From an uncultured Poribacteria bacterium (lineage in GTDB: Bacteria > Poribacteria > WGA-4E > WGA-3G): a stretch of 64,000 nt of DNA. The stretch is from NCBI GenBank assembly GCA_951828385.1, contig OX639973.1:6364845-6428844 (forward strand), given 5' to 3'. The notes under the pieces are model-generated. The model did not search any database, was not told the DNA's origin, and saw only the letters and a list, made by a program, of their open reading frames with translations. Within the stretch, counting starts at the first letter, position 1. Each line of letters begins with the position of its first letter. A program made the translations under genes and the position numbers. Positions 57,310-64,000 of this stretch are shown here, piece after piece.

Positions 57310-58577
57310 TTGAAATACAACCAATCCGCAAACCCCTTGATGCTACCATAGCGGTACCGGGTTCTAAAAGTTATACCAACCGTGCCTTATTAGTCGCTGC
57401 AATGGCACGCGGTGTTTCAACACTGACGGGCGCTCTCTTTAGCGACGATACGCGTTATATGTCTGCGTCGCTGCGAAAACTCGGGGTCAAAATTGATGCC
57501 GATGAAAAGCAAGCAAGGTTTGATATCCATGGAAACGGCGGCGAAATCCCTGTTTCGGAGGCTGACCTCTATATCGGGAACTCAGGCACCACTTCACGTT
57601 CACTTACCGCCTACGTTTCACTCGGACATGGAAAATTCGTCATTGATGGCGACGAACCGATGCGCCACGGGCGTCCTATCGCTGACCTACTTGACGCACT
57701 CAGGCAAATTGGGGGCTCGGCGCGCACCCAATTTGAGAACGGACATCTCCCTGTCATCGTCGAAGCAAACGGACTTGCAGGTGGAAAAACCCGACTGGAT
57801 ATCACTAAAAGCAGCCAGTTCTTAACAGCGCTGCTCCTCATTGCCCCTTATGCAAAAAACGGCATGGAGATTGAGGTCCTCGGTGACCGAACAATGCCTT
57901 ATATTGACATCACACGATCAGTCATGACAGCGTTTGGTGTACAGGTCATAAGCGAAGACTACAAGTTTTTTCGGATTGAAGGTGGACAGCAGTATCAGCC
58001 GCGGGTCTATCACATAGAGCCGGATGCCTCTAACGCCTCTTACTTCTTTGCTGCCGCCGCACTCACCGGTGGACGTGTCACTGTCCAACACCTCAATTTA
58101 GATTCCACACAAGGGGATCTCGAGTTTGTACATATCTTACAACAGATGGGCTGTCGGACTACCGTTTCTAACGCCGGTATTACCGTTACCGGAACGCGCC
58201 ACCTAAAAGGGATTGATGTCGATATGCGGACGATTTCGGATACTGCCTTGACCCTCGCGGCGATTGCACCCTTCGCTGATAGCAAAGTAACCATCCGAAA
58301 CATTGAGCATACGCGTTGGCAAGAGACTGATCGGATTCATGCGATGGTAACAGAACTCCGAAAGTTAGGGGTGCCTGTCGTTGAACACCGAGACGGGCTC
58401 GAAATCTCACCGGCACCGATTACCCCTGCAGCAATTGATACCTACGAAGACCACCGCGTGGCGATGGCGTTTTCGCTCGTCGGCTTAAAGGCGAATGGGA
58501 TTCGGATTAACGATCCAGAATGTGTCAGCAAGACGTTCCCTAATTATTTCGAGGTGCTGCAGGAGCTATATTCTTGA
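57306..58577 (+). CDS. aroA: 3-phosphoshikimate 1-carboxyvinyltransferase (EPSP synthase)
   Basis: A 423-residue EPSP synthase: VPGSKSYTNRALLVAAMA at the N-terminus, YIGNSGTTSRSLTAYV, GDEPMRHGRPIADLLDAL, SSQFLTALLLIAPYA, and the C-terminal DTYEDHRVAMAFSLVGL. It transfers enolpyruvate from PEP to shikimate 3-phosphate. The frame starts on the ATGA overlap with the dapA-family gene. The next 436 bases are repeat-rich. Confidence 0.93.
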   Translation: MIEIQPIRKPLDATIAVPGSKSYTNRALLVAAMARGVSTLTGALFSDDTRYMSASLRKLGVKIDADEKQARFDIHGNGGEIPVSEADLYIGNSGTTSRSLTAYVSLGHGKFVIDGDEPMRHGRPIADLLDALRQIGGSARTQFENGHLPVIVEANGLAGGKTRLDITKSSQFLTALLLIAPYAKNGMEIEVLGDRTMPYIDITRSVMTAFGVQVISEDYKFFRIEGGQQYQPRVYHIEPDASNASYFFAAAALTGGRVTVQHLNLDSTQGDLEFVHILQQMGCRTTVSNAGITVTGTRHLKGIDVDMRTISDTALTLAAIAPFADSKVTIRNIEHTRWQETDRIHAMVTELRKLGVPVVEHRDGLEISPAPITPAAIDTYEDHRVAMAFSLVGLKANGIRINDPECVSKTFPNYFEVLQELYS

Positions 58578-58595
58578 TGGGTGTATCTTCATGTA

Positions 58596-58777
58596 ATACC
58601 ATTTCTGAATAAACGCTTCTCATTAACGAAAAGTTGGTTTGTAGTTGCGCAATTCATTGCGCTTTTACATACGAAAAGTTGGTTTGTAGTTGCGCAATTC
58701 ATTGCACTCTTACATGCGGAAACTATTAATGGGTTTCAAAACCACTGAAATGCGAATCTATTTTTCAGATTTGGTAT
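58596..58777 (+). mobile_element. Miniature inverted-repeat element (182 bp), copy B
   Basis: Same ends and centre as the element at 40777-40909: ATACCATTTCTGAATAAACG at the left, and inwards from the right ATACCAAATCTGAAAAATAG. Its centre holds two tandem copies of a 45-base unit, each with ACGAAAAGTTGGTTTGTAGT then TGCGCAATTCATTGC (58647-58662 and 58692-58707). No target duplication is apparent at these ends. The extra length compared with copy A is due to this duplication. Confidence 0.75.
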
Positions 58778-58850
58778 AAGAACGACTTTTTGGCTAAAAT
58801 AACGCAAGTTGCCACCTTTTTAGAGAACCTGTTAGATTGTCGGAGTTGAT

Positions 58851-58874
58851 GTAGCATAGACTGTTAGTCTGTGC
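58851..58874 (+). repeat. GTAGCATAG dispersed repeat, copy 4
   Basis: GTAGCATAGACTGTTAGTCT then GTGC, almost identical to the copy at 39957. GACT and AGTC can pair. Confidence 0.65.
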
Positions 58875-59013
58875 TTCTAGGTCCGTAAAAGAACAGTGGA
58901 CGCTACGAAATGCCACGGATAATCAACCTCGTTGCCTGAAAAACGGGGTATGCATGCCTAAATCTTGTCCGTAGCAACTTCGGTTGTACATAGGTTTTAG
59001 AGGAGAAAACTGC

Positions 59014-62000
59014 ATGCGCCTTTTAAGCATAACCGTTTTGTGTGGGATACTTTGTATATTTTGTTCACAAGCGACACAGTCTGCCGAAGTTAACATTATT
59101 GATAATAAGGTCTTTGTCAAAACGGATGCTTATGAAGTGCAATTTGTGGACGGTGTTATCACCCATCTTTATAACAAACTGACTGAAGAAACCTATACCC
59201 TTCCTCTTGGTAGTGGCGGCGTTACAGGTTTTCGTGGGCGCAGTGGATTATTAAAAAGAGACGGCAGATTTATCTGGACCGACCAAGCAACCCTAACACA
59301 GGCAAGAAAAGTTGCACCGCTTAAAGCAGAACTTGTATTTGGACAAGAACAAAATGAAATTCGCCTATTCATAGCCGTTGATGAGAATATTGGTGATTTA
59401 CTGATTGAACAGGAAGGGACTTCCGATGCTGCAGGCGTTTATGGAATTCAGTTGGGGTGTGGCAATCTGGATGTTAGGAATCTTGACCTCATTCTTCCAG
59501 CAGAGGGCGGGCAAATCATTGATGCTACAACTCCAATTACCTCGAAAAGTTTCAATTATCCGGGTAGTTGGGAAGTACAACTCGCGATTCTTCAAGGGAA
59601 ACAGGGAGGGTTTTTTGTTCGCGGAGCAGATGAAACCTTTCAGTTTAAAGCACTTCACTATCAAAAGGATATAGACAGTTTTGCGCTTGGTTTTGAAACC
59701 CAAAACCAAGCACCTTTCGACGCACTTACATCCGCGAAATCTGTTGTATGGCGACTGAATACATACACAGGCGATTGGCGTGTGCCTGTGAGGCAGTATC
59801 GGGAGTGGATGGAACAGACTTTCAAACCGAGAAAATTGACAGAGATGCCCGCATGGGTTTCCGAGATCGGTTTGGTTGTTATCTATCACGGTCAGGAAAT
59901 TGCCTTATTGGAGCCGTTAGCAACGCAGATAGATCCGACAAAGACGTTGCTGTATTTGACGCAGTGGCGAAAAGACGACTACGATACAAATTATCCAGAT
60001 TATACAGCATCCGAAAACTTTGGCGGTTTCCTTGATGCTGCGCGTCAACACGGATTTCGGGTCATGCTTCACACCAATTTCCCCGGTGTCGCCCCGTACC
60101 ATCCGCGCTATGCTCAACTTCAGAAATATCAATTTCGTGACCGATGGAGTGGCAACCCCATCGGTTGGTTTTGGGATCGGATTGAAGAACCCGGACGACA
60201 CGCCTTTATTAATCCCGCGAGTTCTGAATTTAGAAAAATCCTCGTCCACCAATTAACAGATGTATCGCAGAAATATCCAGTCGATGCCTTTCATCTGGAT
60301 GTTAGTCTTATCGCAAAAAATGACGCAAACGGGTTGATTGAAGGGTTAAATTCGGCGCAAGGGAACGTCCAACTGCATACGGAATTGACGGAAGCCATGC
60401 CACAGGTCGTTTTCGGTGGTGAAGGACTTCATGAGGTGACTTTCTTCCGTGAAAATTTCGCACAATGCTTGATATACTCACTGGCCATTAAACCGCACCC
60501 TATCAGCACGTTTCTGTTTTCGCCCTATACCTTACGCTACGGTCATCTCGGATTACCAAACCCAGATATTGGTCCCAAACTTTATCAAAAGTATCTGCAT
60601 TTGTATGAAAATTGGGGTATTTTGCCGACACTTCGCCTTTGGTCCGTAGAACAGTTGGCGGAGGATCATCTCGGGACACAGCGGTTACTCTCGCTCGCCA
60701 GGGCTTGGCAAAAATTGGGTTTCAAACCTGATTTTGAAACAGATTGGGGAGCAGAAACGCTTTTTCAATATATAGGAAAAGGGGGTGAAGTCGCAACACT
60801 TCAAAAAACAGACAGGCGGGTTACATTCGTTCTGCCGGAGGATAGTATCGGGTATGAAAGAATCTTTGGGATGACACAAGTGGAAACCGAGCGAAGCCTT
60901 CCACATTGGCACGCTTACAATCAGACAACGCTCCTCGGATTAAATCCTAAAAAACCTTATTTCTTCAGTGATACCCCGCGCGATTTTTCGCAAGTGCATA
61001 TTAACGCCTTACCAGAAGGTGTTTCCGTAACAGCATCGCGTGTGACAGAAAATGCTGCCCTCTTTCGTCTTGAAAGAACGAATGCATCTCACGAAATCGA
61101 TGTATTGTCTCAGTTTCATCTTGTGAGAACGGGTATTGTCCTAAATGGAGAAGAATTGCCACGCCAGAAAGGGGCTACCTTCCAACCCGTTACGACTTCT
61201 ATCGCCGGAGTTCACAAGGCTGCAATTCACGCGCATCCACCGTATCAAGGTATCAGCGGCGACACATTCGGAGAATGGACACTCTCACTACCGGATAGCC
61301 CCAATATCCATTTAGAATTCGCTATCGGATTGCGGGACGGTTCTGCAGGTTCTGACGGTGTAAAGTTCATCATTACTGTGCAGGGTGAGGAGATTTTTCA
61401 CCAACATTATAACGAACAACAGTGGGAACATTTCAGCCTTGATTTGACACCCTATCGGAACCAACAGATTAAACTCCGATTGACGACGACACCCGGTCCC
61501 AATGGAAATGGCGCGTGGGATTGGGCGGTATGGGGAAACCCTAAAATTGTCTCTGAACCCACAGATTCGAGGGCAGAAGTAGGGTTTTTCTTGCCTAACG
61601 CACCGATACAAAGTTTTCCTGATACGGTGAAATATCAAGGAGACGGACAGTATGCCTTGAAAACCGGACTGCCTGCACAGATACACTTTTTCTTCAATAC
61701 ACCACAACAGGTGGAGGGTGACTATAATCTGAGAGATGCGGAATTCGCCGCCGGACTCCAATATGATGGTGTATTCCGACTCGGAAGCGTTTGGGATTCA
61801 GGTCAACGGATGACATTAACTGCCAATGGTGTGAGTAAGGAGACGATTTCAGCACATCCGCCCCCTAATGGGCAGACCATTCTCCAGTTCTTGTTGTCCT
61901 TACCTCACGCCCAAGCGTTGACCTTCTCCTTTTCGATGGGATTACCTGATCGAAGTTGTAGTCTTGATGGACTGTTCTTTAAAGTGTTTCTCAACGGTGA

Positions 62001-62178
62001 AATGCGATATGAACACTTCGCATTCAACACACCGGGTTGGGTGGATGCAGAAATCTCTCTATCTGAATTCGCGGGTGAAACCATATTATTGGAATTAGTA
62101 ACCGACGCTGTGGAAAGCGCAACCTGTGACTGGGCACACTGGGCGGATATGTTTATTACCGCTAAAGAAAATTGGTAA
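59014..62178 (+). CDS. Large secreted DUF6259-like (glycoside hydrolase-like) protein
   Basis: A 1054-residue protein with a signal peptide (MRLLSITVLCGILCIFCSQA). The N-terminal third is beta-rich (galactose mutarotase-like sandwich); then MPAWVSEIGLVVIYHGQEIA leads into a TIM-barrel-like domain with LLYLTQWRKDDYDTNYPDY, FRVMLHTNFPG, VDAFHLDVSL and QVVFGGEGLHEV, where FHLDVS and GGEGL supply possible catalytic acids. This fits DUF6259. The C-terminus has two homologous beta-sandwich modules (residues ~740-860 and ~950-1050), each with HAHPP/SAHPP, F/L-x-FxxGLxDxSxxSDG and CDW/WDWAxW. Start ATG 59014 with GGAG at 9-10 bases; the long frame's first 10 codons are not signal-like. Confidence 0.65.
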   Translation: MRLLSITVLCGILCIFCSQATQSAEVNIIDNKVFVKTDAYEVQFVDGVITHLYNKLTEETYTLPLGSGGVTGFRGRSGLLKRDGRFIWTDQATLTQARKVAPLKAELVFGQEQNEIRLFIAVDENIGDLLIEQEGTSDAAGVYGIQLGCGNLDVRNLDLILPAEGGQIIDATTPITSKSFNYPGSWEVQLAILQGKQGGFFVRGADETFQFKALHYQKDIDSFALGFETQNQAPFDALTSAKSVVWRLNTYTGDWRVPVRQYREWMEQTFKPRKLTEMPAWVSEIGLVVIYHGQEIALLEPLATQIDPTKTLLYLTQWRKDDYDTNYPDYTASENFGGFLDAARQHGFRVMLHTNFPGVAPYHPRYAQLQKYQFRDRWSGNPIGWFWDRIEEPGRHAFINPASSEFRKILVHQLTDVSQKYPVDAFHLDVSLIAKNDANGLIEGLNSAQGNVQLHTELTEAMPQVVFGGEGLHEVTFFRENFAQCLIYSLAIKPHPISTFLFSPYTLRYGHLGLPNPDIGPKLYQKYLHLYENWGILPTLRLWSVEQLAEDHLGTQRLLSLARAWQKLGFKPDFETDWGAETLFQYIGKGGEVATLQKTDRRVTFVLPEDSIGYERIFGMTQVETERSLPHWHAYNQTTLLGLNPKKPYFFSDTPRDFSQVHINALPEGVSVTASRVTENAALFRLERTNASHEIDVLSQFHLVRTGIVLNGEELPRQKGATFQPVTTSIAGVHKAAIHAHPPYQGISGDTFGEWTLSLPDSPNIHLEFAIGLRDGSAGSDGVKFIITVQGEEIFHQHYNEQQWEHFSLDLTPYRNQQIKLRLTTTPGPNGNGAWDWAVWGNPKIVSEPTDSRAEVGFFLPNAPIQSFPDTVKYQGDGQYALKTGLPAQIHFFFNTPQQVEGDYNLRDAEFAAGLQYDGVFRLGSVWDSGQRMTLTANGVSKETISAHPPPNGQTILQFLLSLPHAQALTFSFSMGLPDRSCSLDGLFFKVFLNGEMRYEHFAFNTPGWVDAEISLSEFAGETILLELVTDAVESATCDWAHWADMFITAKENW

Positions 62179-62353
62179 TTTTTGTTTTTTACTAAGCAAT
62201 ATTAAATAATAATCTTCCGATTTTTTCGGCAGATGACGACACCGAGCTCGCAGGGGGTTTTTGCTTGGGTGTTCTTCAGGGTTTCCCCGCCCGATAGCGA
62301 TGGACAAAGCGTTGAACTGACGTTAATCAACTTCTTGACGAGAGGAACCCTGC
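62179..62353. other. Convergent intergenic region with a GCTTGGG repeat unit
   Basis: The region between two convergent genes. It contains GGGGGTTTTTGCTTGGGTGT (62253-62272), similar to the unit in the array at 11281, and a CCGATTTTTTCGG palindrome at 62217-62229 that could help end transcription. Confidence 0.5.
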
Positions 62354-63784
62354 TTAATCAAACCTAAATCCTGTCCGGAATTCACCCAAGACGGCAATGC
62401 CACCACCGTAAAACACCACCGCCAACGGGATCAATACCCAAACCGACAAAATCCCCTTCAACCACACTAAACCGATACCCATTACACCAGAGAGAAAGAC
62501 TGCTTTCAAAAGCGTCGGCAGTATCGGAAATGTTTTCCGAAATTTAACGATATGTCTTGAGATATAGCCAAGCCCAACGACAAGCACGTACGCTTCGCTG
62601 ATGACCATCGCGATCGCTGCACCCACATGGCTAAAACGCGGGATCAGATATAGATTCAGGCAGATGTTCAAGAATGCGGTCGTCCCCATGAGTACTGAAA
62701 AAGCACGCCGTTTATCTGTCGCTCGTAATACCGCCAGCACTGCCGTCGTTAAAAAGAGAAGTCCACCTGACCAACTGAGCCATTGAAGTGCCATTGTGAT
62801 TTTACCGACTTCATCCGATGTGTAAGTCGAAAATAAGACCCTCGTAATTTCAGGAGATAGTGTTGAAAGCCCAACAGCGAACGGAAATCCGCACAGTACC
62901 ATCCATCGCATACTGAACGTGTACGCACTTGGAAATCTGCCCTTTTCTCTCTCCCAAGCACGAGAGAGCACTGGAAACATCGCACCCATCATGAACGCGC
63001 CCGGTAGAATCGTGAAGGCATTGACAATCGTATACGGCAACCCATACCACGTATTGGCATCTAAGCCTTCTGAACTGAGTTTTGATAGCATGATCGCATC
63101 TACACGAAGATAGAGCAGATTGAAGAGATTACCGACCGCAAACGGTAACGCCTGCTGCATCAGCATCTTTATGGTCTCTCGGCTCGGTTGAAAGCGGAGT
63201 GGAATGAAACGGAGACGGGTGAACCCAACACTCAAGATTAGGTTAATGCAACTTGCTACCAACATTACTTGACAAATAGTCACCAGTCCATATCCAAATA
63301 GGATCGCACCACCGCTGATTAAGAGAAACGTACCACGCTCAGCAATCACGGTGAATGCCTCATATTTCAACGCCTCGTGTGCGCGGAAGACGCATCGGTA
63401 CAGCTGCGCAATGGAATTGGTGATCTCTGCCAATCCTAAGAAAATTATCATATCTACGATTATCGGGGTATAGAGGAAGATACCGCTGACAAGCATGATC
63501 GCATAAGCGATGATCGACAGAATCCCGCGAACGATGAGCGCGTTACCGAGGTAATGCCGCGTCTGCTGCAGATGTAGCGTCATTTCCCGGATGAGTGGGT
63601 TTTGGATACCGAGTTCTGTCAGAATCGCAATTAGGTTCGTGAGCGCGATTGCAACAAAATAGCCGCCTAACTCCGTTTCAGTAAAATAACGTGGCATTAA
63701 CCAAAGCGTTATCACAAATGAGCCGAGGCGGCCGATAAGGTGTGCACTAAGGAGACTGGAGGTGTTTTTAAAGATACGGTTCAT
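62354..63784 (-). CDS. Polysaccharide/oligosaccharide flippase-like membrane protein (MOP family)
   Basis: A 476-residue polytopic membrane protein of the Wzx/MATE-like MOP superfamily: SSLLSAHLIGRLGSFVITLWLMPRYFTETELGGYFVAIAL as the N-terminal two helices (shown in outline), TRLRFIPLRFQPSRETIKML, and ALPFAVGNLFNLLYLRVDAIMLSKLSS in the middle; about 12-14 hydrophobic segments. It would flip lipid-linked sugars across the membrane. No wzy or other glycan cluster follows here, but the GT4 gene at 47019 is also in the window. The redoxin gene ends 5 bases upstream. Confidence 0.8.
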   Translation of the reverse strand: MNRIFKNTSSLLSAHLIGRLGSFVITLWLMPRYFTETELGGYFVAIALTNLIAILTELGIQNPLIREMTLHLQQTRHYLGNALIVRGILSIIAYAIMLVSGIFLYTPIIVDMIIFLGLAEITNSIAQLYRCVFRAHEALKYEAFTVIAERGTFLLISGGAILFGYGLVTICQVMLVASCINLILSVGFTRLRFIPLRFQPSRETIKMLMQQALPFAVGNLFNLLYLRVDAIMLSKLSSEGLDANTWYGLPYTIVNAFTILPGAFMMGAMFPVLSRAWEREKGRFPSAYTFSMRWMVLCGFPFAVGLSTLSPEITRVLFSTYTSDEVGKITMALQWLSWSGGLLFLTTAVLAVLRATDKRRAFSVLMGTTAFLNICLNLYLIPRFSHVGAAIAMVISEAYVLVVGLGYISRHIVKFRKTFPILPTLLKAVFLSGVMGIGLVWLKGILSVWVLIPLAVVFYGGGIAVLGEFRTGFRFD

Positions 63785-63789
63785 CTGCC

Positions 63790-64000
63790 CTAAAGCTGCG
63801 AGAGTTGTTCAAGAATCAGTGCTCGATCCGGACGGTCGGAATTCCTCTCACCGATATAGAGCCATTTCAGGTTACCCTCTTTATCGATTAAGAATGTCGC
63901 GGGTAGGTACATATCCTGCCGGTGGAAGTGATAAGGTTTAACGATGCCATAAGCCTCATGGACAGAGGAACCCGGATCCGCAAGCAACCGGATGTCCATT
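63790..64000 (-). CDS. Redoxin / thioredoxin-fold protein, C-terminal part (cut by window edge)
   Basis: Seventy visible codons: DIRLLADPGSSVHEAYGI, then YLPATFLIDKEGNLKWLYIG and a C-terminal helix ending EQLSQL. The ATFLIDKEGxxxW strand-turn-strand is typical of the AhpC/TSA (peroxiredoxin) and TlpA-like families. The active-site cysteines would lie further N-terminal, outside the window. An ATG near the edge (63998) is internal and not the real start. Confidence 0.7.
   Translation of the reverse strand, partial: MDIRLLADPGSSVHEAYGIVKPYHFHRQDMYLPATFLIDKEGNLKWLYIGERNSDRPDRALILEQLSQL

Larger units (their letters stand above)
58578..59013. other. Gene-free region with repeats
   Basis: Holds the inverted-repeat element copy B (58596-58777), a GTAGCATAG repeat (58851-58874), and the leader of the secreted protein gene. 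No gene seen. Confidence 0.55.

Noticed and set aside
58588-58785. Target-site duplication around element copy B
   Set aside because: TTCATGTA and AAGAACGA do not match at the inferred ends; only copy A shows a plausible duplication.
1-64000. tRNA, rRNA genes or CRISPR arrays
   Set aside because: On reading I saw no T-loop/acceptor patterns, conserved rRNA stretches or regularly spaced repeats; a tRNA or covariance scan could still find something I missed.

Overview
The window is a chromosomal stretch of a Gram-negative-like, uncultivated bacterium. The gene mix is what I know from Candidatus Poribacteria and related groups: phytanoyl-CoA dioxygenase-family proteins, several xylose-isomerase-like TIM-barrel proteins, PQQ-type and WD40 propellers, a dockerin-bearing secreted protease, a Gfo/Idh/MocA oxidoreductase, and many HicAB and other toxin-antitoxin fragments set among short dispersed palindromes. 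This assignment is inference from content; no rRNA or tRNA gene is visible to confirm it.

Layout. 1-6.8 kb: partial BrnA-like antitoxin, PaaK-type ligase, DUF433/DUF5615 toxin-antitoxin pair, then a leftward set of M55 peptidase, Fe-alcohol dehydrogenase, PQQ propeller and HemW-like radical SAM protein. 7-11 kb: two CBS-domain proteins upstream of 2-oxoacid:ferredoxin oxidoreductase (korA, korB). 11.5-14.4 kb: an unknown conserved protein, threonine dehydratase and a thiamine pyrophosphokinase-like protein. 14.5-20.8 kb: a leftward operon of aroQ, a DegT aminotransferase, a remarkable RNA polymerase beta-prime paralogue that has lost its catalytic metal triad, a YkgJ cysteine-cluster protein and a DUF2156 acyltransferase. 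21-26 kb: secreted HExxH/dockerin protease, gene remnants, oxidoreductase and dioxygenase. 26.4-31.2 kb: sbcD-sbcC. 31-36.8 kb: sugar isomerases, YjbQ, dioxygenase, SDR and a DUF2064 glycosyltransferase.

36.9-45.9 kb is an accessory/defence zone. It holds three related HicAB loci (one has lost its toxin), a second HicB type with a truncated HicA, MazEF remnants, a DUF6602 PD-(D/E)xK-like protein, and a DarTG1-like pair: a 13-repeat WD40 protein fused to a DarT-type ADP-ribosyltransferase, with a NADAR-type antitoxin. The fusion ends in two copies of an SSB-like acidic tip. A miniature inverted-repeat element sits exactly between toxin and antitoxin genes, and the empty site can be reconstructed.

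46-64 kb is mostly housekeeping: membrane protein, GT4 glycosyltransferase, tsaE, a sugar ABC ATPase, a possible DNA-annealing protein behind a near-consensus promoter, a Uma2 protein, tenA, a sensor kinase, a dapA-family gene overlapping aroA, a very large secreted DUF6259-like protein, a flippase and a partial redoxin. Thiamine functions (TPK-like, YjbQ, TenA) and shikimate genes (aroQ, aroA) occur at separate places rather than in one operon. The two most interesting items are the catalytically defective beta-prime paralogue and the WD40-DarT/NADAR system with its SSB-tail mimic and element insertion.
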